Below the pieces are notes generated by a model. The model did not search any database. It was given only the letters and a program-made list of their open reading frames with translations, and was not told where the DNA came from. Both the position numbers and the translations under genes were made by a program. Below are positions 54,535 through 63,935 of a stretch of 64,000 nt of DNA, one piece after another. Source of the stretch: Flavobacterium degerlachei (GTDB lineage Bacteria; Bacteroidota; Bacteroidia; Flavobacteriales; Flavobacteriaceae); assembly GCF_900106645.1 (NCBI RefSeq), contig NZ_FNMV01000007.1, forward strand, positions 62,001 through 126,000, in the 5' to 3' direction. Each line of letters begins with the position of its first letter. Position 1 is the first letter of the stretch.

Positions 54535-54991
54535 CTTCAAAACCTAGCGTTTACAAAGTGGTTCCTGAATGGTAACTAGGGATTTCATCAAAGAGCTTTT
54601 TCACAATACTTTATTAGCGTGATTGTATCTGTGCTCGTAATGACCTTTTATGTAAATGCTATTATGAAAATCATTCGCGATTCATAGCCCTGATGGCAGT
54701 GGCATCTCCCGATTTAGAAAAACAAGGCTTTTTTAGCCGTAGTTTTTATTAAGAGGGAATATAGCGTACAGCAGGAGGAGACGTTTTTGAAAACGAAGAT
54801 CGTTCTGCTCCAAAAGAAAAAAAGTCATCGATTTTGCCTGTAAACTAATAATCAGAGTGTAAATTGGGAGAATGACAGCGTTGTTGATCTAATTAATTAT
54901 TCTACTGATGGTAATTTTTTTAAATTTACTGTAACACATTTCCAATAGTACACTCTTACTGTAGAAGCTATTAATATCTAAAATTATATAT
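54535..54991. other. Non-coding stretch with a dispersed repeat
   Basis: About 457 bp between DUF1853 and an M28 peptidase. Contains repeat copy 3 (54686-54790). Nothing else recognised; it closes the accessory patch. Confidence 0.45.
54686..54790 (+). repeat. Dispersed intergenic repeat, copy 3
   Basis: Begins AGCCCTGATGGCAGTGGCATC, has a GGCT-TTTTT-AGCC hairpin and ATAGCGTACAGCAGGAGG. Starts like copy 1 and ends with a related GCG..AGCAGGA block; the middle is different. Confidence 0.5.
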
Positions 54992-56296
54992 ATGAAAAGA
55001 ATTGTATTAAGTGGTCTTGTGCTTTGTTCCGGTTTAATGGTGCAGGCACAGTCCATCGATAAAATTATTAGTGTCAAAAAAGTAACTGAAGTAGAGACGG
55101 TACTTGCGGCAGATGATATGCAAGGGCGTAGAGCCTTTACGCCAGGAATTGATAAAGCTTCGGGATATATTGAGTCACAATTCAAGAAAGCAGGCTTACA
55201 AACCTTTAATGGTGCGAAGGATTACAAGCAGGAATTTGCGATGACAGAAGCCAAAAGAAAAAGTCTGGAGGTAACAATTGACGGTAAGGCTATTGATGCA
55301 GGATCAATGATTTCGTTCTCATACCAGCCTCAGGTTTCTTTTACGGAGAACAGTCCTGTTGCCGTGGTGAATATTAGGGCTGGAGATTCTTTTGGACCTA
55401 AGTTTTATGAGTACTACCAAAGCGATAAAAACCTACTTGTTCTTGTGGATGATTCGTTTAGGAAAGTAATCCCTAATATGCAACACATGCCCCAAATGGC
55501 AGCGACTCCAGGAAAGAATACTGTCGTGTTTGTTTTTGGTCCAACGGAGGCGACGCATTTCTCTATTGAAGCGACGAATGCGATTACGACTCAAAAATTA
55601 AATAATGTGGTTGGGGTTTTGAAAGGAAAAAGTAAACCTAATGAATATGTAATATTTTCGGGACATTACGATCATCTTGGCGTAGGTTCTCCGGCAGAAG
55701 GGGAACAACACGACGCTACTGATTCGATTTATAATGGTGCTAATGATGATGCAGCGGGAACAACGGCTGTAATGATACTTGCGGACTATTTCAAGAAATT
55801 AAATAATAACGAGCGTTCTATCATCTTCACCGCTTTTGTAGCCGAAGAATTGGGCGGATATGGTTCTAAATATTTTTCGAAACAATTAGATCCAGCGCAA
55901 GTTATGGCGATGTTCAATCTTGAAATGATAGGAACGGAATCGAAATGGGGAAAAAACTCGGCTTATATTACTGGTTTTGAGAAATCAAGTATGGGTGAAA
56001 TTCTACAGAAAAACCTAGAAGGATCAAAATTTAAGTTCTACCCGGATCCGTACACGGACCAACAATTATTCTATAGATCTGACAATGCTACATTGGCAAG
56101 ACTTGGAGTTCCTGCACATACAATTTCGACTTCTAAAATGGATAACGAACCCAATTACCATAAAGCAAGTGATGAAATAGGAACTTTAGATATGAATAAC
56201 ATGACCGAAATCATTAAAGCCATCGCGATTAGTTCGTCTACAATCATCAGCGGAAAAGACACGCCAACGAGAGTGGATACTGCGAAGTTGAAATAG
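54992..56296 (+). CDS. M28-family zinc peptidase, secreted
   Basis: 434 residues, signal peptide ending MVQAQS. FSGHYDHLGVG, YNGANDDAAGT, AFVAEELGGYGSKYF, NLEMIGTE and NYHKASDEIGTLD provide the two-zinc ligands and Glu base. Length leaves an insert of about 90 residues before the first zinc motif that may be a PA-like lid. Terminator downstream at 56331. Confidence 0.92.
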   Translation: MKRIVLSGLVLCSGLMVQAQSIDKIISVKKVTEVETVLAADDMQGRRAFTPGIDKASGYIESQFKKAGLQTFNGAKDYKQEFAMTEAKRKSLEVTIDGKAIDAGSMISFSYQPQVSFTENSPVAVVNIRAGDSFGPKFYEYYQSDKNLLVLVDDSFRKVIPNMQHMPQMAATPGKNTVVFVFGPTEATHFSIEATNAITTQKLNNVVGVLKGKSKPNEYVIFSGHYDHLGVGSPAEGEQHDATDSIYNGANDDAAGTTAVMILADYFKKLNNNERSIIFTAFVAEELGGYGSKYFSKQLDPAQVMAMFNLEMIGTESKWGKNSAYITGFEKSSMGEILQKNLEGSKFKFYPDPYTDQQLFYRSDNATLARLGVPAHTISTSKMDNEPNYHKASDEIGTLDMNNMTEIIKAIAISSSTIISGKDTPTRVDTAKLK

Positions 56297-56330
56297 ATAA
56301 AACAACTATTTGTTTAAATTGATAACTAGT

Positions 56331-56372
56331 AAAAGCCCAAAATCTACTGATAGATTTTGGGCTTTTTTTTTT
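56331..56372 (+). terminator. Terminator between the M28 and acr3 genes
   Basis: AAAAGCCCAAAATCTA-CTGA-TAGATTTTGGGCTTTT followed by a T-run; a long perfect stem able to serve both strands. Confidence 0.9.
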
Positions 56373-56413
56373 ATTGTAAAATTTGGATTGACTGATTTGA
56401 ACCCCACTATTTT

Positions 56414-57478
56414 CTAATTGGAGTAGTATTTTTTTCTAAACCAAAAAGCGACGTTTACCAATGCAATTAAAGCGGGAACTTCTACTAGTGGACCAATTAC
56501 TCCTGCAAATGCCTGCCCGCTGTTGATTCCGAAAACACCAATGGCAACTGCAATTGCTAATTCAAAATTGTTTCCCGTTGCCGTAAAAGCAATAGCGGTA
56601 CTTTTTGAATAATCAGCACCAAAATATTTTCCTGTAAAAAAACTAATGACAAACATGATTGTAAAGTAAATTACAAGTGGAATTGCAATACGAACGACAT
56701 CCATTGGGATTTGCACAATCATTTCTCCTTTTAGGCTAAACATAATTACGATTGTAAATAATAAAGCGATTAGGGTAATTGGAGAAATAAAGGGAACATA
56801 TTTATTTTGGAACCAATCTTCTCCTTTTAAACTAATAAGAGCATAACGGCTTATGATTCCTAAGGCAAAAGGAATTCCTAAATAGATACCTACACTTTCA
56901 GCAATTTGTGCAATGCTAATGTTAACTTCGAAGCCAGTGTAACCAAAATAGGGTGGGAGAATCGTTATAAAAATGTAGGCATAAACGCTGTAAAGCAATA
57001 CTTGGAAAATACTGTTTAAAGCAATCAATCCTGCGGCATATTCTCTGTCACCATCGGCAAGATCATTCCATACTACAACCATGGCAATACAACGGGCAAG
57101 ACCAATAAGTATTACTCCTATCATGTATTCCGGATAACCGTTTAAGAAAGTTAAAGCCAAAACAAACATTAGAATAGGGCCAACAATCCAATTTAGGAAA
57201 AGAGAAGCGCCTAATACTTTTGTGTTTCTAAAGACTTGGCCCATTTGTTCGTATTTCACTTTGGCAAGTGGTGGATACATCATCAGGATTAGCCCAATTG
57301 CTAACGGAATATTTGTTGTTCCGTTTGAAAAGGAATTAATGAAACCGCTACTAGAAGGGATAAAATACCCGATGGCTACTCCTAATGCCATGGCAAGGAA
57401 AATCCAAAGGGTTAAGTAACTATCTAAGAAGCCTAATTTTTTTCTTTCTGCTACTGGAGCACAATTATTTGCCGACAT
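56414..57478 (-). CDS. acr3: Arsenite efflux permease, ACR3 family
   Basis: 354 residues, ten membrane segments. [34 protein letters not shown] with the conserved Cys of ACR3, and [40 protein letters not shown]. Extrudes arsenite across the inner membrane. Last gene of the ars operon, 2 bp after the reductase gene. Confidence 0.95.
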   Translation of the reverse strand: MSANNCAPVAERKKLGFLDSYLTLWIFLAMALGVAIGYFIPSSSGFINSFSNGTTNIPLAIGLILMMYPPLAKVKYEQMGQVFRNTKVLGASLFLNWIVGPILMFVLALTFLNGYPEYMIGVILIGLARCIAMVVVWNDLADGDREYAAGLIALNSIFQVLLYSVYAYIFITILPPYFGYTGFEVNISIAQIAESVGIYLGIPFALGIISRYALISLKGEDWFQNKYVPFISPITLIALLFTIVIMFSLKGEMIVQIPMDVVRIAIPLVIYFTIMFVISFFTGKYFGADYSKSTAIAFTATGNNFELAIAVAIGVFGINSGQAFAGVIGPLVEVPALIALVNVAFWFRKKYYSN

Positions 57479-57480
57479 AT

Positions 57481-58113
57481 TTATTTTTTAATTTGTGAGA
57501 ATACATAAAAGAGCTCAGTAGCAATTTGCATGCTTCTTTCGTGATATTTTTCTTCTTGTTGTGTCGTATTATCAAAAGCCTTTGGATCTTCAAAAGTAAT
57601 TGGAATTCTTTTTTCGGCACCAGCAATAAAGGGGCAGCCGCTATCAGCACTAGAACAAGTTAAAATTGCTGCAAATTCAGCTTGTGGATTAAAATCATCA
57701 TCATAGGTTTTAGAGAAACCAATAATAGGATGTTCGTTATCCGTATATTTAATACTGTAAACAGGATTCTTTCCTTCAGACAGGGTTTTTACTTTAAATC
57801 CAGATTTAGCAAGTGTTTGTGCGGCCATTGGGAACATAGCAGTAGCCTCAGTACCTCCGGAGTAGCAAAATACATTGCTGAAATTAAAATAAGACGCCGC
57901 TGTTTGTGCCCATACTTGGGACAAATGACTTCTCCTTGAATTGTGCGTGCAAATAAAGTTGAGTCTGATTTCTTCTTGATTGCTTGTTTTTATTTGGATA
58001 AAATCTATCAACGGTTGCAAAATAGCTCTGCGCTCTTGCGAAATATTTTCTGGATGAAAAGAAAGTATTTCCTTCTCGATTGCAGGGAAAATCTTGGTTT
58101 TTGATGGCATCAT
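57481..58113 (-). CDS. arsC: Arsenate reductase / LMW-PTP-like protein
   Basis: 210 residues. Phosphatase-type loop CTHNSRRS, with Cys55 and Arg61 (CX5R), and a C-terminal Cys pair [10 protein letters not shown]. The low-molecular-weight tyrosine phosphatase fold that thioredoxin-coupled arsenate reductases use. Reduces arsenate to arsenite for Acr3. Phosphatase activity is possible too; operon context favours the arsenic role. Confidence 0.9.
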   Translation of the reverse strand: MMPSKTKIFPAIEKEILSFHPENISQERRAILQPLIDFIQIKTSNQEEIRLNFICTHNSRRSHLSQVWAQTAASYFNFSNVFCYSGGTEATAMFPMAAQTLAKSGFKVKTLSEGKNPVYSIKYTDNEHPIIGFSKTYDDDFNPQAEFAAILTCSSADSGCPFIAGAEKRIPITFEDPKAFDNTTQQEEKYHERSMQIATELFYVFSQIKK

Positions 58114-58133
58114 TTTCGGTAGTGAATTTTAGA

Positions 58134-58604
58134 TTAGCAACAACCTCCACCAGGAGTACAGCTGTTATTTTGACTTGGTATTTCAGATATTTTTACTTTT
58201 TGTTTATCTTTAGGAATTCCACATTGATCTTCCGCTAGACATGCAGTAAGTTTGTTTACCAAAGTAAAATCTTTTCCGTTAAAACCTAAATCGTATTTCC
58301 CGATCGTATCTGATTGGTATTCGACTTCTATTTCATGATCTTTAATGCCTAACACTTTTTCAGATAGTTCAATAATATCCAATAATTTTTTTGGTTTCAA
58401 GCGGTGTTCAAAATCATTGGCATCCCATAACTGGAAGTTTACAACGATTTCTTCTCTTACTTTTCCACCACAGTCAATAAAATTCTTAGTGATTAAACCT
58501 ACTTCTGTGACATGAAAATGTTCTGGTACATAAGTTCCGTTTGGTAATACAAATGTTACATTTTCTAGTGTACTCAACTGTTTTTTAATTTCTGATAGTT
58601 TCAT
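58134..58604 (-). CDS. DUF6428 family protein of the ars operon
   Basis: 156 residues. LSEIKKQLSTLENVTFVLPNGTYVPEHFHVTEVG, a DCGGKVREEIVVNFQLW segment, a Cys in LTACLAEDQCGIP and C-terminal SCTPGGGCC. It matches DUF6428 proteins found next to arsenic genes in Bacteroidota. Soluble; the C-terminal Cys cluster may bind arsenite. Function unproven. Confidence 0.85.
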   Translation of the reverse strand: MKLSEIKKQLSTLENVTFVLPNGTYVPEHFHVTEVGLITKNFIDCGGKVREEIVVNFQLWDANDFEHRLKPKKLLDIIELSEKVLGIKDHEIEVEYQSDTIGKYDLGFNGKDFTLVNKLTACLAEDQCGIPKDKQKVKISEIPSQNNSCTPGGGCC

Positions 58605-58622
58605 GATTTTAAATCTTTATAA

Positions 58623-58955
58623 TTAACAACATTGATTTTTTTTGTTTTCTAAATAGCTATTGATATTTTCGAAAAAATCTTTTATTTTCTCGAAACCTTC
58701 TTCGTTAAGACAATAGCAGATTGCATTTCCTTCAAAGTTTCCTTTTATAAGTCCAGCATTTTTTAATTCTTTCAAATGTTGGGAAACTGTGGGCTGGGCA
58801 AGGGGAAGCTCGTTTACGATATCGCCGCATACGCAACTGTTTACCTTGATTAGGTGTTGTATTATGGCAATACGGGCCGGATGTCCTATTGCTTTTGCTA
58901 AGACCGCCAACTCGTTTTGCGCCTCAGTGAAATGTTCTGTTTTAGTAATTCCCAT
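58623..58955 (-). CDS. arsR: ArsR/SmtB-family repressor
   Basis: 110 residues from ATG 58955; a start at 58976 would place its first codons inside the operator. Winged helix (LAKAIGHPARIAIIQHLI ... LPLAQPTVSQHLKELKNAGLI), metalloid-sensing Cys41 and Cys43 in NSCVCGDIV, C-terminal CC. Controls arsR-DUF6428-arsC-acr3, whose gaps are 2-20 bp. Operator at 58967-58988. Confidence 0.95.
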   Translation of the reverse strand: MGITKTEHFTEAQNELAVLAKAIGHPARIAIIQHLIKVNSCVCGDIVNELPLAQPTVSQHLKELKNAGLIKGNFEGNAICYCLNEEGFEKIKDFFENINSYLENKKNQCC

Positions 58956-58966
58956 CGCTATATATT

Positions 58967-58988
58967 TATATTGCAATATTACGATATA
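58967..58988 (-). promoter_or_regulatory. Probable ArsR operator
   Basis: Imperfect 22-bp palindrome TATAT(T/C)G(C/T)AATATT(A/G)C(G/A)ATATA centred on AATATT, 12 bp upstream of the arsR start. It holds a perfect ATATTGCAATAT (58968-58979), and TATTTATAT/ATATAAATA arms (58963-58971, 58984-58992) flank the core. Nothing else in the intergenic gap fits. Confidence 0.75.
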
Positions 58989-59123
58989 AATAAACGTAAA
59001 AAAAATATTGATTGCTTTTTTTTTACAAAAATCCCAACTGAATCAAAATGGCACTTGATTCAATTGGAATAATTTAAGGAAATTGATTTGGCATTAATTT
59101 TTTGATGTAAATCCAGAAAAATA

Positions 59124-59384
59124 TTATAAGGTGAATGTTGCTTTAGGTATGGCATGAAATCCCACTTTTTTTACTTTGTTTTCGATTTCATCGATAGCCA
59201 CCATTTTACTTGTGTGAACGGTAAATTCCCTTGGAAAAATACTGGTGTTTAATATAACGTCTACTATTCCGTCAATTTCAGAGATACTGTTTTTAATTTG
59301 TGAAAGATCAGCATCTTCCTTGGCATTTGTTCCAAATGTTTTTCCATGGTTTCCCGGAATTACGTTTTTTTCTAATATTCCCAT
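59124..59384 (-). CDS. HMA-like small protein without metal-binding cysteines
   Basis: 86 residues. DLSQIKNSISEIDGIVDVILNTSIFPREFTVHTSKMVAIDEIENKVKKVGF has the beta-alpha-beta pattern of heavy-metal-associated domains, but the CxxC is absent; the loop reads HGKTFGTNAKED. It lies in the same direction upstream of arsR with a separate promoter region. Chaperone or scaffold role, or a degenerate copy. Not necessarily arsenic-related. Confidence 0.65.
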   Translation of the reverse strand: MGILEKNVIPGNHGKTFGTNAKEDADLSQIKNSISEIDGIVDVILNTSIFPREFTVHTSKMVAIDEIENKVKKVGFHAIPKATFTL

Positions 59385-59690
59385 ATTTTAATTTTTTAAA
59401 ATTATTGCTATTTGTTTTGCTGAAATTTAGTAGGTTTTTCAGCAGTTTAAATTTAAGGATTTATCAGATTCAATAGTCAAAAAGGAGTACTTTTTTTTAC
59501 AGCCTCATCAAACTTAATTTGAGGTAGAAATTATTGCGGTTGTTTATTATCGTTGAAAAAAGGCTTCAGTAAAAAATGAATTTATTAAAGGAAGGAGTTC
59601 AATTATTTTAAGGGTAGTATTTTTTTTGTTTCTATTTAGAAATGATTAACTTAGTGTGTTGAAAACTAACAATTTGAAAATATAAGCAAG
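59385..59690. other. Intergenic stretch, nothing recognised
   Basis: 306 bp between divergent genes, AT-rich, with T-runs. No promoter box of good quality, hairpin or small ORF was assigned. Confidence 0.4.
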
Positions 59691-60047
59691 ATGAAAAAGA
59701 AAGATATTAAATCAAACACTAAAGGCCAAAAAAAAGAGTTAGATGACAAAAATAAGTTGCCAGACTCTCTATTGTATCCCCCAACAGAAGATATTTACAA
59801 CAAATTAAAAAAAGAGGGAGATATAAATCCTGCCGATATCACTAAAAAAAAGATCCCTGTGGAAATTAATAATCGTAGTGAATTGAATGAAAAGAACTTT
59901 GAGGACGATATGTCTGGTGGAGATTTAGATATTCCTGGATCTGAATTAGATGATGCACAAGAAGAGATAGGGAGTGAAGATGAAGAAAATAACCATTATA
60001 GTATTGGTGGAGATAACCACAATGACTTAGAAGAGGATAATGGTTAA
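59691..60047 (+). CDS. Small acidic hydrophilic protein, Bacteroidota-specific
   Basis: 118 residues, basic N-terminus (MKKKDIKSNTKGQKKELDDK) and strongly acidic C-terminus (GSELDDAQEEIGSEDEEN). LPDSLLYPPTEDIYNKLKKEG and DLDIPGSELDD are conserved in Flavobacteria as far as I recall. Probably disordered; stress-related roles have been suggested for similar proteins, not proven. Confidence 0.7.
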   Translation: MKKKDIKSNTKGQKKELDDKNKLPDSLLYPPTEDIYNKLKKEGDINPADITKKKIPVEINNRSELNEKNFEDDMSGGDLDIPGSELDDAQEEIGSEDEENNHYSIGGDNHNDLEEDNG

Positions 60048-60074
60048 AACCTGTAAGTAGAAGTTATTGAAAGT

Positions 60075-60101
60075 ACTGCCATTTTTGTTCAAAATGGCAG
60101 T
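60075..60101. terminator. Bidirectional stem-loop between convergent genes
   Basis: ACTGCCATTTT-TGTTC-AAAATGGCAGT, 11-bp perfect stem. No long T-run, so a moderately strong terminator at best. Confidence 0.65.
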
Positions 60102-60139
60102 GCAATAAGTATTGGTGAAAACTTAAATAGTTTTAACCT

Positions 60140-61228
60140 CTAATGAATCTCGTTAAAAGTATACAGCGCAAATAGGACCACCAGAATAAAGAGTACAACA
60201 AGATTAATTAAAATTATCAAGCTGCTTTTGTACAATGATGTTAAAAAGTCATGCTGGTAGTAACGACGATGCGCAGGGAAAAAATAGTAAATCATCCAGA
60301 ATATTCCAACTGATTTTATACTAAAACGAATCCAATCCGTAACTGGAGTGGTGGCAAATAGGAGCATCACTTTCTCAGTCAGAAAAAGAGTTAAAATTAG
60401 CAAAAGTAAAAAGGAAAAATAATGTAATGTAAAAATTCCGTGATCAAAATAATACCATTTTTTCTTGTCATGAAATAACCAAAGCGTTAATGCAAAAAAG
60501 GGCATGTATAAAAATAGAACCTTTGGTATGTTACTCGTAAAAGCATACATGAATTTTTCAACAATTTGCTCATTTGAATTTTCTTCTTTTACTGCGAGCC
60601 ATTTCTTTAGAAACCAATATTCTGTCTTACTTACTTTTATTTCGTTATCGCCATGTTTTTGGATTGAATCTAGCTCTGTTACGGATTTGTATCCAAAATC
60701 AGCTACTTCTTTATTGTTGGATTTTCCGTGGTCAATTTCGGTGGTCTGTTGTAGTATTTTAATTATGGTGTCATTATTTTTTTGGGAAAGAATCCCCACC
60801 TTAGTTAAGCCATTGACACTTTTTTCCTCAATATGCAAAGAGTCGATGGTTGGTATTATTAACTCTTTATTATTTTTCGTATCCTTTAAAATTACTTTTG
60901 TGTTTACCGTTTCGGTTGGAAAAAGTGAAATCGTCAAGAACGTCACAAAACTGATAAATATATACAACCTGACTGGTGCTAAGAATGACATTCGCTTTCC
61001 ATCCATGTAGGCTTTAGTCAAAGCGGCGGGTTTGAAGAATAAGTAAACTATTGTTCTCCAAAACGAGTTGTCGTAATGCGTTAAGTCTTCAAAAAAATGA
61101 ATGAATAGATGATGGAAAGTTTGACGGCTTGGAGTGTTTTCTTGTCCGCAGTTAGGGCAGTACAGTTCCTCTACAACATGATCACAGTTTAGGCAGTTTT
61201 TATCTATACGTAATTTATCTTTTGACAT
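60140..61228 (-). CDS. DUF3667 zinc-ribbon membrane protein, copy 2
   Basis: 362 residues. CLNCDHVVEELYCPNCGQENTPSRQTF zinc ribbon and FHHLFIHFFEDLTHYDNSFWRT are nearly identical to copy 1 (45278-46312), as is KKWYYFDHGIFTLHYFSFLLLLILTLFLTEK. The central variable region (about 110-220) differs. Multi-pass membrane protein; function unknown. Two diverged copies 14 kb apart suggest ancient duplication. Confidence 0.88.
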   Translation of the reverse strand: MSKDKLRIDKNCLNCDHVVEELYCPNCGQENTPSRQTFHHLFIHFFEDLTHYDNSFWRTIVYLFFKPAALTKAYMDGKRMSFLAPVRLYIFISFVTFLTISLFPTETVNTKVILKDTKNNKELIIPTIDSLHIEEKSVNGLTKVGILSQKNNDTIIKILQQTTEIDHGKSNNKEVADFGYKSVTELDSIQKHGDNEIKVSKTEYWFLKKWLAVKEENSNEQIVEKFMYAFTSNIPKVLFLYMPFFALTLWLFHDKKKWYYFDHGIFTLHYFSFLLLLILTLFLTEKVMLLFATTPVTDWIRFSIKSVGIFWMIYYFFPAHRRYYQHDFLTSLYKSSLIILINLVVLFILVVLFALYTFNEIH

Positions 61229-61515
61229 GTATTATTTTGAATCAATTCAGGGTTGTAAATTTATTACAATTTCAACCGATTTTTATGACTTTTTATTGAT
61301 ATTTATTCTTTAATTAACTATTAAAACGATATAGTACTAACTAATATTAGTTTAAGATGGTATCAAGATTAAGCCTTTAGTTGTAGTTTTTAATTCGATA
61401 AATAAAATGATTAGAATTTAAGGAATAGGTAAATAGATAAAAAATAAATACCGACATGCTGCATAAAATAAAAATCGTAACTTTTATATAGGTTTCAACA
61501 ATAACCATAAGTGCC

Positions 61516-62079
61516 ATGTCATTGAATAAATATATCCAAAAGCGTAATTTTAGTTCGACTAATGAGCCTAAAGCTGAAATTGTAGAACCTAGAAGAGAAT
61601 TGATTTTTGTAGTTCAAAAACATGCTGCATCACATTTGCATTATGATTTCCGTCTGGAAATGGAAGGAGTCTTAAAAAGTTGGGCCATACCAAAGGGACC
61701 GTCTATGAATCCCATTGATAAGAGACTGGCGATAATGGTTGAGGATCATCCGTATTCTTATAAGGATTTTGAAGGCATTATTCCTGAGGGAAATTATGGT
61801 GCGGGAAAAGTGATTGTTTGGGATAGTGGTAGTTATACTTTGACTGAGAATACTGAAAACATCGAAAAAACGTTCAATGAAGGTTTGACAAAAGGGCATT
61901 TGGCTTTTGTTCTAAAGGGAAAAAAATTGAAAGGAGAATTCACATTGGTTAAATTAAAAGGAAAACAGGAAAATGCCTGGCTGCTGATTAAAAAAAAGGA
62001 CGAATTTGCAATAGCTGATGATATTTTGCAACAAGATAGATCGGTGATTTCAAATCAAACTTTAGAAGATATGGTTTAA
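61516..62079 (+). CDS. Stand-alone LigD 3'-phosphoesterase domain
   Basis: 187 residues. Catalytic segments FVVQKHAASHLHYDFRLEMEGVLKSWAIPKGPS, MVEDHPYSYKDFEGIIPEGNYGAG and FVLKGKKLKGEFTLVKLKG match the phosphoesterase domain of LigD. It removes 3'-phosphates or ribonucleotides during non-homologous end joining. Neither ligase nor polymerase domain is attached, and no ku gene lies in the window. Confidence 0.93.
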   Translation: MSLNKYIQKRNFSSTNEPKAEIVEPRRELIFVVQKHAASHLHYDFRLEMEGVLKSWAIPKGPSMNPIDKRLAIMVEDHPYSYKDFEGIIPEGNYGAGKVIVWDSGSYTLTENTENIEKTFNEGLTKGHLAFVLKGKKLKGEFTLVKLKGKQENAWLLIKKKDEFAIADDILQQDRSVISNQTLEDMV

Positions 62080-62116
62080 TGAAAAAATAGTAAAACTATT
62101 AATTCTTATAAAAACC

Positions 62117-62150
62117 AAAACCCGCAACAAATAATATGTTACAGGTTTTA
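62117..62150. terminator. Bidirectional terminator between LigD-PE and amt genes
   Basis: AAAACC (62117 onward) pairs with GGTTTT around an imperfect AACA/TGTT stem. Convergent genes on either side. Confidence 0.55.
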
Positions 62151-62185
62151 GTCCAAAAAACTAACTTGTTGAAAATTGGGTATAA

Positions 62186-63385
62186 TTAATTATTGTACAC
62201 GTTTGTACCGTGCTCATGAATATCTAAACCATCTATTTCTTCTTCTTTGGTTACTCTCAATCCCATAGTTTTCTTTAAGATAAACAATACGATGAAAGAG
62301 GTAGTGATTGCCCAAGCTCCAATTGCAAATACTCCAATTGCTTGAACTCCTAGTAAATTGAAACCTCCACCATAAAGTAAACCACCATCAGTTGCAAATA
62401 CACCAACTAATAAGGTACCTAAAGCACCACATACTCCATGTACAGAAACTGCTCCAACTGGATCATCTACCTTTAATTTTTTATCAATAAACTCAATGGC
62501 AAAGACAACTACTGTACCGCAAATAAGTCCAATAAAAGCGGCTCCAAACGGGCTAACTGCTGCACAACCTGCAGTTACTCCTACTAGACCTGCTAATACT
62601 CCATTTAAAGTCATTGAAATATCTGGTTTTCCATATACTGCCCAAGTTACAAACATAGCAGCCAAAGCTCCTGTTGCAGCAGCAATATTTGTCGTTATAA
62701 TGATACCTGCAACTGCAGTAGCATTATCTCCTGAAATTGCTAATTGAGAACCAGCATTAAATCCAAACCAACCCAACCAAAGGATGAAAACCCCTAGTGC
62801 TCCTAACATAAGATTGTGACCTGGGATCGCATTTGATTTTCCGTCAGTATATTTTCCTATTCTTGGTCCAACCATGATTGCTGCTACTAATGAAGCCCAT
62901 CCTCCTACAGAGTGCACAACTGTTGATCCAGCAAAGTCAATAAAACCTAAGTCAGTTAACCAACCGTCACCTTGCCAAACCCAGTGTCCTGAAATTGGGT
63001 AGATAAACACAGTCATCATCAAAGAGAAGATAAGGTATGTTGAGAATTTTGTTCTTTCAGCGATTGCACCTGATACAATTGTTGCGGCAGTTGCGGCAAA
63101 TACAGTTTGAAAAAACAAACTGTGCATGTCTTTGACACTATCAAAAAACAAGCTTGGATTCCCTATAAAAGATCCAATAGAATCACCATACATGATGGTG
63201 TACCCAATAGCCCAAAACCCGACAGTACCGATACAAAAGTCCATCAAATTCTTCATTATTATATTTCCACTGTTTTTTGCTCTTGCAAAACCAGTTTCCA
63301 CAAGTGTGAACCCAGCTTGCATGAAAAACACTAAAATTCCGCAGATTACCACCCACATTAAGTCTAATACAGCATTCGTATCCAT
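62186..63385 (-). CDS. amt: Ammonium transporter (Amt)
   Basis: 399 residues, eleven membrane segments. Twin pore His in STVVHSVGGWASLVAA and AVSVHGVCGALGTLLVG, plus GFNAGSQLAISG, typical of Amt. Inner-membrane ammonium uptake. It follows the P-II gene by 35 bp and is gated by P-II in homologous systems. C-terminal tail DGLDIHEHGTN fits the P-II-contacting region. Confidence 0.95.
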   Translation of the reverse strand: MDTNAVLDLMWVVICGILVFFMQAGFTLVETGFARAKNSGNIIMKNLMDFCIGTVGFWAIGYTIMYGDSIGSFIGNPSLFFDSVKDMHSLFFQTVFAATAATIVSGAIAERTKFSTYLIFSLMMTVFIYPISGHWVWQGDGWLTDLGFIDFAGSTVVHSVGGWASLVAAIMVGPRIGKYTDGKSNAIPGHNLMLGALGVFILWLGWFGFNAGSQLAISGDNATAVAGIIITTNIAAATGALAAMFVTWAVYGKPDISMTLNGVLAGLVGVTAGCAAVSPFGAAFIGLICGTVVVFAIEFIDKKLKVDDPVGAVSVHGVCGALGTLLVGVFATDGGLLYGGGFNLLGVQAIGVFAIGAWAITTSFIVLFILKKTMGLRVTKEEEIDGLDIHEHGTNVYNN

Positions 63386-63420
63386 AATATATTTTTTTAT
63401 TTATTAGTTTTAAAAGTGAA

Positions 63421-63759
63421 TTAGCTAACAGCGTCCGTTCCCTTTTCTTTAGTTCTGATTCTGTAAGTTTCTTGTATGTCAGAAACAAATATTTTACCGT
63501 CTCCTACCATTCCAGTATAAGCAGACTCCAAAATGGCGTCAATAGTTTTTTCTAAAAAGGGATCTGTAACTACTACAGATATATATCTTCTTTGAATGTC
63601 TGTTGTACTATAAGTTATTCCTCTGTACACATGACCTTCTTTTTCATTTCCTACTCCGGTAACATCCCAGTAGCTAAAGAAATTCACTTCGATTTGATGT
63701 AATGCTTTTTTAACATCATCAAATTTTGATTTGCGAATAACAGCTTCGATTTTTTTCAT
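63421..63759 (-). CDS. glnK: P-II family nitrogen regulator (GlnK-like)
   Basis: 112 residues. MKKIEAVIRKSKFDDVKKAL, T-loop VGNEKEGHVYRGITYST with the uridylylatable Tyr50, and C-terminal GDGKIFVSDIQETYRIRT. Binds 2-oxoglutarate and ATP/ADP and blocks Amt. Located before amt, as GlnK usually is. The 5' leader holds GGAGA...TCTCC hairpin near 63791-63811. Confidence 0.93.
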   Translation of the reverse strand: MKKIEAVIRKSKFDDVKKALHQIEVNFFSYWDVTGVGNEKEGHVYRGITYSTTDIQRRYISVVVTDPFLEKTIDAILESAYTGMVGDGKIFVSDIQETYRIRTKEKGTDAVS

Positions 63760-63935
63760 AATAAAATTGTTTTTTTTTACTTGATTTCAGGAGAATAGAA
63801 TGTACTCTCCTCTAATTTTTAAGGCTTAAATAAGATTTGGTTTATTTAGAGAAACCAAAGGGGTAATAATCCATTTAAAACTGGATAATAATGAGCGGAC
63901 TGACTTCGAAAACAGCCCCTTATATTTATGTTGGA

